A DNA stretch of 8,007 nt from Leptolinea sp. (GTDB lineage Bacteria > Chloroflexota > Anaerolineae > Anaerolineales > Anaerolineaceae), in NCBI GenBank assembly GCA_022837205.1, contig JALHEL010000065.1, forward strand, positions 1-8,007. Reading direction: 5' to 3'. Numbering within the stretch: position 1 is the stretch's first letter; each line of letters opens with the position of its first letter. Below the pieces are notes generated by a model. It had not been told where the DNA came from. It worked only from the letters and a program-made list of their open reading frames with translations, and ran no database searches. This document shows positions 1 to 6,073 of this stretch, piece by piece. Both the position numbers and the translations under genes were made by a program.

Positions 1-118
1 TCACGCCCGCCGCCTCAGATACGGCTCTATCACTCTTGCCCTGCAGCAGATGCTCGATGGCATTCATCTGCTCCTGAGATAGCTGTCGGATTTTGTCTGG
101 TTTTGTCGCCCCGGACAT
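1..118 (-). CDS. Helix-turn-helix protein, N-terminus (small-terminase-like), cut by window edge
   Basis: Only the first 39 codons are inside the window; the gene runs off the left edge. The start is the ATG at 118-116. It is decided by a strong SD, AAGGTGAT at 129-122, three bases upstream. The peptide opens with a short polar stretch and continues with LSQEQMNAIEHLLQGKSD and RAVSEAAGV. This pattern (helix, GKSDRxVAEAxGV turn, recognition helix to follow) is typical of the HTH domain in phBC6A51-type and small-terminase-like DNA-binding proteins of phages and mobile elements. That resemblance is family knowledge; the terminase role is only a possibility, because the C-terminal part and any large terminase lie outside the window. 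It has its own promoter after polA, so it is probably a separate transcription unit. A transcriptional regulator with the same fold is the main alternative. Confidence 0.65.
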   Translation of the reverse strand, partial: MSGATKPDKIRQLSQEQMNAIEHLLQGKSDRAVSEAAGV

Positions 119-121
119 TGT

Positions 122-129
122 ATCACCTT
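122..129 (-). promoter_or_regulatory. Shine-Dalgarno of the left-edge HTH gene
   Basis: On the minus strand AAGGTGAT lies three bases before the ATG at 118. It fixes the start of the truncated gene. Confidence 0.7.
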
Positions 130-187
130 ATGTTTATCAGTCTAGTTATCCATAATAGCGTCTGTTTTGTCCTATTTACGATTAAAG

Positions 188-204
188 CATATAAATATTT
201 GTAC
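188..204 (-). promoter_or_regulatory. Archaeal-type BRE/TATA promoter for the left-edge HTH gene
   Basis: Read on the minus strand, GTACAAAT (204-197) is followed directly by the TATA-like TTTATATG (195-188). This fits an archaeal BRE plus TATA box. A start site about 25 nt downstream, near 166, would give a leader of about 48 nt that contains the SD at 129-122. GTACAAAT is repeated exactly at 232-225, 28 bp upstream, so an operator may overlap the BRE. No good paired -35/-10 boxes were seen. Confidence 0.55.
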
Positions 205-232
205 AATACGGATAATATTTTGCAATTTGTAC
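197..232. repeat. Direct repeat GTACAAAT x2 (candidate operator)
   Basis: GTACAAAT occurs on the minus strand at 232-225 and again at 204-197, with a 28-bp start-to-start distance. The downstream copy is the putative BRE, and TTGTACAA around it (199-206) is a perfect 8-bp palindrome. This is a plausible regulator site for the left-edge gene. Confidence 0.4.
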
Positions 233-234
233 CC

Positions 235-240
235 AAAAAA
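235..240 (-). terminator. U-rich terminator candidate after polA
   Basis: Twelve bases past the polA stop the minus strand reads CTCTCTTTTTT, with a run of six T at 240-235. No convincing hairpin precedes it. Archaeal termination can occur at U-tracts alone, so this may end the polA transcript before the next promoter. Confidence 0.35.
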
Positions 241-251
241 GAGAGGTTAGG

Positions 252-2291
252 TTATCCACCCCAGCTATCCAAGACTTCAACCTCAGCATCTACAGGGACA
301 GGAGAGAGCAGCTCAGAGCCTACTCGCCTCATTATCCCCAGTAGCAGGGAGGCCATATCCTGGGCCAAAGCTTCTGGAGCCTCCAGGATAAGCTCATCGT
401 GAACAGAGCCGATCATCTTAACCTCATCAGGAAGGGAAGAATAAACCTCTCCCATTATGGCCTTGAGGAGATCGGCCCCTGTTCCCTGGCTGGGAGAATT
501 GTAGAGCTGATTTATGGAGGCTAGAGTATAGCCATACTCTCTCTGGCCCCAGATCCTTTTCCGGCCTGAGATGGTTTGGGTAGTAACTGCCTGCCTGGAA
601 TAGAATCCTTTTTCATAATTATGGAGGTAGTGGTTCTTTGGGAGCCTCTTTAAGGTTCGTTGTTTTTCATGGAAAGCCGCTACCTCTGGGTAAGTCTGGA
701 AGAACTTTCTATGAGCCTCTTTAGCTTCCTCCAGGCTCATATCTACCCCATAAGTCTCTTTGGCTCTCTTTTGGAGAAGCTCAGGCTGACCTCCATAGAT
801 AAGGAGGAAGTTTACAGCCTTTGCTCCCTGCCTCTGGGCCTTTGTTATCTGCTCTATTGGAAGACCTGAGATCTTACTGGCCGTAAGTTTATGGAGATCC
901 TGACCGGCCTGGAAGGCCTCTATCATGGTCTTATCCTGGGAGAGCCTGGCCATGATTCTAAGCTCAATACCTGAGAGATCAGCCTTAACCAGCTTCTTCC
1001 CAGGAGGAGCCCTAAACAGCCTCCTTATAGCCAGGCCTTCCTCTCCTCTCTTTGGGACTTGTTGAATATTAGGCTCCCTGGAGCTAAACCTCCCCGCTCT
1101 GGTAGAGAGTTGGAAGTACTGGCCATGTAGCCTGTTATCTATGGGAGAGAGCTTTAAGAGCCATTTCTCCAGAAAATCATTAGCCTGTTTGGAGGTCTTC
1201 CTGTATTGGAGGAGATCTCCAGCCCAGGAGCAGCCATTAAAAGCCAGCTCTTTGAGAGCTGCCTCCCCCGTAGAGCTGATATCGTAGCCCTGGGCCTGGA
1301 GGAAGACTAAGACATCCTGAGAGCTGGCTGGATTCAACAGAGGAGAGTACTTCGTTCCTTTCTTCCTCCTGGCTTCAAAACCTGCCTTCTGAGCTTCAGC
1401 CTGAAGCTTCTGGAGAAGAACCTGGGCCTGGGTTTTCTTCTGCTCCATCAAGGATCTACAGGCCTGAGTATCCAGAGGGAGACCTGTAAGCTCCATCTCG
1501 ATAACAGAGGGAAGAGCCGTGAACTCCAGCTCTGCTATATGCTCCAGCTTATTCTTTTGGAGAAGCTCCATGAGGATTTCATGGAGAGGAAGAAGCACCT
1601 TAACATCTTTGGCCGCGTAAACCTTCTGCTCTGGGCTCAGAGTATCCGCTCCCCAGTTTGAGGCCTGGAACTCTTTGGAGAGAGATATTCCTAAGTGTCT
1701 CTCTGCTAAGGCTTTGAGAGACTGCTCAGGAGTTTTAGTTTTCCAAAAGTTCTTAGTGGCTTTATCGGCTCTCTGTAAGGAGTCATATCCAGCCCAGCAA
1801 ACCTGGGAGGCCAGCATGGTATCAAATAGGTTTGACATTTTCAGCCTTCGGTTCTGGGAGGCCTGGATAAAGGAGAGGTCGAACTTCAGGTTATGGCCTA
1901 CCTTTTTTATGTCGGAACGTTCCGAAAGCTGGCCCAGGTCTTGGAGAGGGGAAGCCCCTTCCCGGCCCAGCTCCCAGAGGTCAGCCACATAAACCCGCCC
2001 TGATGGAAGAGAGAGCTGACAAAGCCTGGCCCTGGAGGAGAGAGGATCTAAGCCCGTTGTCTCCAGGTCTAGGCCACAGATTCCCGCAGCCCTTATCTCC
2101 TGGAGAGCATCCTTCCAGGCCTGGGGAGTGTCAGCCTCGATATACACGTGAGACAATGGGACAGAATTGGACAAAACCTCCCCTTGATCCTGAGAGAGGA
2201 TAGCCTGAGATGATCTCTTTTTAAGGATTGACTTTTCAACTAGAGGAGCTAGGGCTGTCTCTCCTGGGAGCCAGAGGATAACACCGCTCAT
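252..2291 (-). CDS. polA: Family-A DNA polymerase with 3'-5' exonuclease domain, no 5'-nuclease domain
   Basis: Template-directed DNA polymerase of 679 aa. About 65 N-terminal residues match nothing I recognise. Next is a DEDDy exonuclease domain (about 70-240) with D75/E77 in LDLETTG, N134/D138 in GHNLKFD and Y225/D229 in YAAKD, all intact. The polymerase domain follows (about 255-670). It has TRAGRFSSREPNIQQVP (397-413), motif A ADLSGIELR with D438 and steric-gate E443, motif B with R487, K491, F495, Y499 and G500 at the spacing of the E. coli Pol I O-helix, and motif C HDE at 631-633. The O-helix reads NFLLIYG where bacterial enzymes usually have NFGxxYG. No 5'-nuclease domain is present, as in many phage and plasmid polymerases. 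The ATG start has an excellent SD, GGAGGTAAG, which is itself one of the upstream repeats. It is probably the replicative polymerase of this element. Chromosomal archaeal replicases are family B or D, so the family-A type points to a mobile replicon. Confidence 0.95.
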   Translation of the reverse strand: MSGVILWLPGETALAPLVEKSILKKRSSQAILSQDQGEVLSNSVPLSHVYIEADTPQAWKDALQEIRAAGICGLDLETTGLDPLSSRARLCQLSLPSGRVYVADLWELGREGASPLQDLGQLSERSDIKKVGHNLKFDLSFIQASQNRRLKMSNLFDTMLASQVCWAGYDSLQRADKATKNFWKTKTPEQSLKALAERHLGISLSKEFQASNWGADTLSPEQKVYAAKDVKVLLPLHEILMELLQKNKLEHIAELEFTALPSVIEMELTGLPLDTQACRSLMEQKKTQAQVLLQKLQAEAQKAGFEARRKKGTKYSPLLNPASSQDVLVFLQAQGYDISSTGEAALKELAFNGCSWAGDLLQYRKTSKQANDFLEKWLLKLSPIDNRLHGQYFQLSTRAGRFSSREPNIQQVPKRGEEGLAIRRLFRAPPGKKLVKADLSGIELRIMARLSQDKTMIEAFQAGQDLHKLTASKISGLPIEQITKAQRQGAKAVNFLLIYGGQPELLQKRAKETYGVDMSLEEAKEAHRKFFQTYPEVAAFHEKQRTLKRLPKNHYLHNYEKGFYSRQAVTTQTISGRKRIWGQREYGYTLASINQLYNSPSQGTGADLLKAIMGEVYSSLPDEVKMIGSVHDELILEAPEALAQDMASLLLGIMRRVGSELLSPVPVDAEVEVLDSWGG

Positions 2292-2575
2292 ATCTTACCT
2301 CCAAGTAGAGGTAAGAGCCTATCCTTATCAGTAGCCTTACCCTTACCTCTGGCCCAAATTAGAGGTAAGAGAGAAACAGATATCAGAATATTTATTCTTA
2401 CCTCCTTACCTCTCTTACCTCTAAAAACATAGCTTATGGAGAGCGAATTTAGAAATTTACTATACCGTGCCGAAAACTTTTGACCTATACACGCGAGGGT
2501 ATAAAATGAGGTAAGGGAGGTAAGAGAGGTAAGAATTGATTGATTGGTATTGATTATTTCTCTTACCTCTTCCAT
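2288..2575 (-). CDS. Possible 95-aa leader ORF spanning the iteron region (probably not a real protein)
   Basis: An open frame begins at an ATG at 2575 with a good SD (GGGAGGTAAG). It ends in TGA overlapping the polA ATG (ATGA), an arrangement that would suggest translational coupling. Against this, the SD is simply a copy of the GAGGTAAG repeat found throughout the region. The peptide contains repeat-encoded TSLTSLTS and otherwise has no recognisable domain or natural-looking composition. Its codons are dictated by iterons on both strands. It might act as a translated leader that opens the hairpin over the polA SD. I consider a functional product unlikely. Confidence 0.2.
   Translation of the reverse strand: MEEVREIINTNQSILTSLTSLTSFYTLACIGQKFSARYSKFLNSLSISYVFRGKRGKEVRINILISVSLLPLIWARGKGKATDKDRLLPLLGGKI
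2293..2316 (-). promoter_or_regulatory. Hairpin that pairs the polA Shine-Dalgarno with an inverted repeat copy
   Basis: Two opposed repeat copies form perfect 9-bp arms (TCTTACCTC and GAGGTAAGA on the minus strand) around a 6-nt loop. The structure ends one base before the polA ATG. The 3' arm is the polA SD, so in mRNA the stem would mask the ribosome site. As DNA the same palindrome could be bound by an iteron-binding protein. The pairing is visible in sequence; the regulatory role is inferred. Confidence 0.55.
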
Positions 2576-2597
2576 GTTTTCTTACCTCCCTTACCTC
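2294..2597. repeat. Iteron cluster: 13 exact copies of GAGGTAAG/CTTACCTC; candidate replication origin
   Basis: This cluster lies in the 317 bp between the primase-helicase gene and polA. CTTACCTC on the plus strand begins at 2294, 2342, 2397, 2405, 2414, 2562, 2581 and 2590. GAGGTAAG begins at 2308, 2362, 2508, 2517 and 2526. A partial copy, CTTACCC, is at 2336. Tandem copies are 8-9 bp apart, less than one helical turn. Two triplets, 2397-2421 and 2508-2533, point in opposite directions around an 86-bp unique core. The outer copies at 2362 and 2562 keep the same mirror symmetry about 2465. Repeated short sites beside replication genes are the usual form of iteron origins. Only one further exact copy was noticed elsewhere, at 4803-4810 inside the helicase gene. 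The region could instead, or also, be an operator array. Confidence 0.75.
2422..2507. other. Unique core of the iteron dyad (possible melting/initiation site)
   Basis: These 86 bp are free of repeats and lie at the centre of the symmetric iteron array. They hold an A/T-rich stretch around 2443-2460 with AATTTA/AAATTTA near-repeats. Inverted TATACC (2461-2466) and GGTATA (2498-2503) flank a segment containing AAAACTTTT. This would suit a DNA unwinding element between two initiator arrays, but only position and composition support that. Confidence 0.35.
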
Positions 2598-2608
2598 TGT
2601 TTAGACAG

Positions 2609-5404
2609 TTAATCCTCATTCTCTTTCTCCCCTTCAAATTCAAAGAACTTAACAGAAATAGCGTAAAGTTTTCTGGCTTTCTTCTCACTAGAATTATCAT
2701 TTATCCATACAGTCTTTTGATTTTTGTCTTTGTCTTTTTCCACTAATAGCCCTTTTTGGTTAAGATAGCTGATAAAATCCACTTTAGAAAGGGAGAGAAA
2801 CTCTCCTTGGCCTCTAAGGTGTTGGTTTACCTCTTTGAGAAGAGTTCCTAGGTTCGCATAATAGATTCCTCGATCCTCATCCTTCCAGCCTACCTTAACC
2901 GCTCCTTCCAAAAAACCTGGAGTATCTTCCATATCTGCCCAGTAGATTCTCCTCTGAGCTTCCAGCTCCATGGAAGCCTCTGCGATCTTCTTGGAAGGCT
3001 CCCCGGCCTGTTCCTGGAGAGCCTGCTCATCTGCTATTTGATTGAATACCTCCCAGGCTTCCTGGAGGATCTTCTTCCCCTCATTCTCAGATATGGCTCC
3101 CTGAAATACGGCAAAGCTAAAGAAAGAATTTAGGCCTAAATGGAGATGAGAGATCGCTTCATTTAGTCTACTATGTCTGGTTTGTATTGTTGCTTTTGCA
3201 GAGGCCTTACTTCTGAGAAGAATAAAAGCCTCTTTGAGCTGGCCAGGGAGATCTCCCATTTGGGGAGCTAGCCATTCCAGATAGCCCCTCATGGCCTGGG
3301 AAAGGAGAACCTTCTGAGTCTGGACCTGAGTAAGCTTCTTTGAGTCTATGTCTCCCTTCTGGAGCTTATGGACAAAGTTCCTGGCCAGGGAAGAGCCTGA
3401 TAAAGGCATTATCTCCCCCGAGCAAAGGGCCAGGCCCTTTGGAGGAAGCCCTTCCCTTAGAGAGGTATCCGCTTTCATCCTGCCTTTACCTGTTCTATCT
3501 CCCTGGTTTCTGGAAAGGTGCTCCAGTACTCCCTCCAGCTTTGCCCGTTCCCTGGGCTCTCTGGCTGGGTAGAGATCATCTACAGCTAGGACCGTATCCT
3601 TTGCTAGGAAGGCCAGTTTTTCTATGGAATTTGCCGTATCCCTGAAGCTAGCAGGAAGACCTGTATGTTCAAAGTTTCCAAAATGGGAGAGCAAGAGAGC
3701 GATTAAGGTGCTCTTTTTAGATCCTGAGACTCCCCAGATATAGGAAAGGAGAGAGGGCTCTATTCCCGCTTGTCTTAGAGGCTCACAGAGAGGAGCCAGA
3801 TATATCACGGCCAGGAGAGGATACATGAGCTTCTTAGGCCCCAGCTCCAGGAGGGAAAGGGAAGTTTTCAAAGCTTCTTTAATGTCTCCTGTCTCTATTG
3901 GGAGGGAGTACTGCCTGAGCCTTTCGGAGATCTCTACCTCTACATTCTCAGAGCCTGGGCCTATCGCTCCTCTTGCATGTAGGTATATCCAGGATCTGTT
4001 TACCTCTCTCCATCCTACATGAGAATAGATTGTACTTATTGGGATCTCCCTGGCCATTAGTTGGATAACATATCTCAGATCCTTCTCCCTGTTTGGCTTA
4101 ATACCAGCCTTAGCTCCCCAGAGCTGGCCCGCCCAGGAGTTTTTCTCCAGAAAGTCTGGGAGAGAGATTTTAGCAGCTCTGAGGGGAGCCCCTCCCAGGA
4201 GGAGGCCTTGAAGCTCCAGGTATCGCTCTGGAGTTCCACTCCCTGAGTCTTTGAGTATTTCCCGTATCGGCCATGCTGCAAAATTACAGATATGTTTTAG
4301 AACTGGTTCATATGTGCCGTCAGGTAATGGTTTCCATTCTATTTTTCCAATCCTGCCTAATTCATCTAAACCATACTCATCTACGTGAGGTTGGAGTAGA
4401 GCTTTAACCTGAGCATATTCCGGCCCTAGCTGGAAATCTCCCCCGGCCTGGGAGCTGGAGGAGGTCCTGGGCTTTACTTGAAGCTGGGCTAACTTCTCCT
4501 TTGCTTCCTGAAGGAGAGGAGTTATGTCCTTCTGGAGTAGTCCTTTCTCTTTGAGCCAGGCTCCAGCCATGAACTTACCTTTAGCTCCCAGATAAGCAAT
4601 AGCCGCCTTTTGTTTATCCTCCAGGCCTAGGGAGATGAGCCTCTCTGCATACTTTAGAGCCCCGGCCCTTATAGGAAGGTAAGGCTCTGTTCGGTCTTTG
4701 ATCTTCTGAAGGTCCTGGATGGCCTGCTCTGGGCCTCTGGCCAGAATAAAATCATCTAGGCCCACTTTTTGGCCCTTGTCTCCTGGTGGGAGTGAAAAAA
4801 TCCTTACCTCTTCAGCGCCCAGCCTGTAAAGCTGCTCTGCCAGCCTGGGGAAAGCATCCCTGGCCCTATGATCTGGGACTATATCTGAATCGTAAAGGAG
4901 AATGAACTTCTTCCCGCTCCAGTCCACCTGGGCCAGCTCTGGAAGGAGAGCCTCATCATCTTTCTGCTTCTCCCCATCAGCCAGTAATTCAGCCTCTGGG
5001 CCTGAGGTCCTCCAGTTGTAAACTCCTGAGAGGCCAACTACAGGAAGGCCCTGAGCATGGCCACAGAGGGCTTTAAGCTCGCCTTCAACTATCCAAAGCT
5101 CCCCGACCTGGAAGAGATCTACCCCAGGATTGAAGAGAGAGTTAGGCTCCCCAGCCCTTCGGAGGTACTTCTGGGCTTTGCCGTCTCCATTGACAGGAGG
5201 AATATCTAGTCTTATTGTACTGGCCCCATTTCCTGGATATTGAAGCCTAAAGCCTGAGGAGTCTATATCCCCCCTCCCTAGGTGGTCGCGAACCTCTGAG
5301 GGAGAGAGGGAGGATACCTCCCCGCTCTCTTCCAGGGATTGAACCAGAGCTTCTGGGAGCCCGTATTTGAACTGGAGCTGCTGGCGGTGAACCTCAGAGA
5401 TCAT
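2609..5404 (-). CDS. DUF3854 (TOPRIM-like) + DUF927 primase-helicase-like replication protein
   Basis: Multidomain 931-aa protein, probably the primase-helicase or initiator of the element. Residues about 100-240 form a DUF3854/TOPRIM-like module: VEGELKA with E107, LLYDSD with acidic D172/D174, and a GLDDFIL tail at 215-221. After a low-complexity linker (312-322), residues about 330-800 match DUF927, a P-loop ATPase domain. Its Walker A is GVSGSKKST (558-566), and its Walker B is VLAVDD ending at D609/D610. An arginine-rich GDRTGKGR (635-642) follows, then SSLARNF (671-677) as a possible sensor/arginine-finger region. The C-terminus (about 815-905) looks like a winged helix and ends in a charged tail. 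The ATG start has SD GGAGGG and overlaps the stop of the upstream 53-aa gene by ATGA, so translation is probably coupled. The iteron region and polA follow. Primase and helicase activities are inferred from the family; the domain calls are fairly firm. Confidence 0.85.
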   Translation of the reverse strand: MISEVHRQQLQFKYGLPEALVQSLEESGEVSSLSPSEVRDHLGRGDIDSSGFRLQYPGNGASTIRLDIPPVNGDGKAQKYLRRAGEPNSLFNPGVDLFQVGELWIVEGELKALCGHAQGLPVVGLSGVYNWRTSGPEAELLADGEKQKDDEALLPELAQVDWSGKKFILLYDSDIVPDHRARDAFPRLAEQLYRLGAEEVRIFSLPPGDKGQKVGLDDFILARGPEQAIQDLQKIKDRTEPYLPIRAGALKYAERLISLGLEDKQKAAIAYLGAKGKFMAGAWLKEKGLLQKDITPLLQEAKEKLAQLQVKPRTSSSSQAGGDFQLGPEYAQVKALLQPHVDEYGLDELGRIGKIEWKPLPDGTYEPVLKHICNFAAWPIREILKDSGSGTPERYLELQGLLLGGAPLRAAKISLPDFLEKNSWAGQLWGAKAGIKPNREKDLRYVIQLMAREIPISTIYSHVGWREVNRSWIYLHARGAIGPGSENVEVEISERLRQYSLPIETGDIKEALKTSLSLLELGPKKLMYPLLAVIYLAPLCEPLRQAGIEPSLLSYIWGVSGSKKSTLIALLLSHFGNFEHTGLPASFRDTANSIEKLAFLAKDTVLAVDDLYPAREPRERAKLEGVLEHLSRNQGDRTGKGRMKADTSLREGLPPKGLALCSGEIMPLSGSSLARNFVHKLQKGDIDSKKLTQVQTQKVLLSQAMRGYLEWLAPQMGDLPGQLKEAFILLRSKASAKATIQTRHSRLNEAISHLHLGLNSFFSFAVFQGAISENEGKKILQEAWEVFNQIADEQALQEQAGEPSKKIAEASMELEAQRRIYWADMEDTPGFLEGAVKVGWKDEDRGIYYANLGTLLKEVNQHLRGQGEFLSLSKVDFISYLNQKGLLVEKDKDKNQKTVWINDNSSEKKARKLYAISVKFFEFEGEKENED

Positions 5405-5562
5405 TCTACCCTCCAGTTAAAAGCGCATACATCCTCCAAGCAACACTTATTGCAGATCTCCTTACTAGGGCCATATTGGAGACAAGCTAGACCTATACGA
5501 CGACCCGCCTCAATGTTACAATAAGTACGGTTACCGCAGGAGGCACAATCAGGATCTCTCAT
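5401..5562 (-). CDS. 53-aa protein with eight cysteines (zinc or Fe-S binding candidate)
   Basis: A small gene with strong contextual support. The ATG at 5562-5560 directly follows the TAA of the coiled-coil gene. It is preceded by a good SD (GGGAGGGAGG, ending five bases before the ATG). Its TGA overlaps the ATG of the primase-helicase gene (ATGA). The 53-aa product has cysteines at 6, 9, 15, 27, 37, 40, 41 and 46. The first four are spaced C-x2-C-x5-C-x11-C, and a second group reads CNKCC then x4-C. This could hold two zinc sites or an iron-sulfur cluster. I recognise no named family. Its tight coupling to the primase-helicase suggests a partner or accessory subunit made in proportion to it, possibly a replacement for the zinc-binding domain of classical primases. 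That is inference. Confidence 0.75.
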   Translation of the reverse strand: MRDPDCASCGNRTYCNIEAGRRIGLACLQYGPSKEICNKCCLEDVCAFNWRVE

Positions 5563-5754
5563 TTAAGCCTCCCTCCCGGCCTGGCCTAGATCCTCATGGA
5601 GCCGCTCCTGGAGAAGATCTCTTTCCGCTTGGCAGTGCAGAGCTAGCTCTCTCCAAAAGGAAAAAGCATCTCCCACTTTTCTTAAGATCCTTCGCAGCTT
5701 CGCATTTTCAGCTTGAAGCAGAACGTATTTACCCTGTAACGTAAGTGTGGTCAT
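5563..5754 (-). CDS. Short coiled-coil protein, 63 aa
   Basis: Small, highly charged protein that is probably almost entirely helical. Hydrophobic residues recur with heptad-like spacing through LLQAENAKLRRILRKV and again through ERDLLQERLHEDL, so a dimeric coiled coil is likely. I recognise no family. The ATG at 5754 is preceded by an SD-like AAGTGAT. A GTG at 5763 would add three residues but has only an A-tract upstream, so I prefer the ATG. The TAA stop directly abuts the ATG of the eight-cysteine gene, which makes this the first gene of a tight unit with that gene and the primase-helicase. A candidate promoter sits in the 86-bp gap upstream. It could be an oligomerising regulator or a replication accessory factor; the sequence does not decide. 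Confidence 0.6.
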   Translation of the reverse strand: MTTLTLQGKYVLLQAENAKLRRILRKVGDAFSFWRELALHCQAERDLLQERLHEDLGQAGREA

Positions 5755-5769
5755 GGGAATCACTTTTTT

Positions 5770-5829
5770 TAGAAAAAAAACCGTCCACTAAACCTTAGCT
5801 AAGTAAAAAATCCAGTTTAAATTATAAAT
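5770..5829 (-). promoter_or_regulatory. Candidate promoter and leader upstream of the coiled-coil/primase operon
   Basis: The gap between the 72-aa gene and the coiled-coil gene is A/T-rich. On the minus strand it holds TTTATAA (5829-5823), a possible TATA box. About 25 nt downstream is the perfect 10-bp palindrome CTTAGCTAAG (5794-5803), where a start site or operator could lie. A run of eight T (5780-5773) follows; it might mark termination or attenuation. All roles are inferred. Confidence 0.35.
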
Positions 5830-5840
5830 GTAGAAATAAG

Positions 5841-6059
5841 TTAGGCTATTTCTAGGAAGCCCTGGCCCAGATCCTCACAGATCTTGGAGGCCTCCAGGAG
5901 GAGGTTATATCCATTATAAAATTCTGTCTGTTTGTCCTGAGCTTTCATTTTAAGGGCTTGGCTACGCGAAAACTCAGAAAGAATACGAAGCCGTGACCCG
6001 ATTTGATAAAGCTCTGTAGCAATCTCCTCAGGATAGGCTTCTGTTATAGATTGAACCAT
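5841..6059 (-). CDS. Small helical protein of unknown function, 72 aa
   Basis: I do not recognise a family. The protein is mostly helix-forming residues, with no signal peptide or membrane segment and one cysteine (in SKICEDL). Its start at 6059 is certain: a near-perfect SD, AAGGAGGT, lies five bases upstream, inside the 14-bp gap after the stop of the preceding gene. That spacing makes the two genes an operon. The C-terminal half (YNLLLEASKICEDLGQGF) looks amphipathic and could mediate oligomer or partner binding. A 77-bp A/T-rich gap downstream suggests the transcript may end or be rejoined by a new promoter there. Confidence 0.65.
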   Translation of the reverse strand: MVQSITEAYPEEIATELYQIGSRLRILSEFSRSQALKMKAQDKQTEFYNGYNLLLEASKICEDLGQGFLEIA

Positions 6060-6073
6060 CGATAACCTCCTTC

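Noticed and set aside
2480..2507. Bacterial-like promoter on the plus strand (TTGACC, 16 bp, TAAAAT)
   Set aside because: No plus-strand gene follows; the stretch lies in the origin core, and the match is what an A/T-rich segment could give by chance.
2294..2597. CRISPR array
   Set aside because: The repeats are only 8 bp, occur in both orientations and are 8-9 bp apart or irregular, with no spacer-sized intervals and no cas genes.
2540..2746. Plus-strand open frames over the genes (for example 2540-2746, 3340-3645, 7418-7711)
   Set aside because: They overlap well-supported minus-strand genes, lack convincing SD sequences, and encode low-complexity peptides without recognisable domains.
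4075..4281. 68-codon minus-strand frame inside the primase-helicase gene
   Set aside because: It lies wholly within the 931-aa gene in another frame and has no domain or start signal of its own.
4803..4810. Another copy of CTTACCTC inside the primase-helicase gene
   Set aside because: It is an isolated single match within a coding region; an 8-mer can recur by chance in 8 kb.
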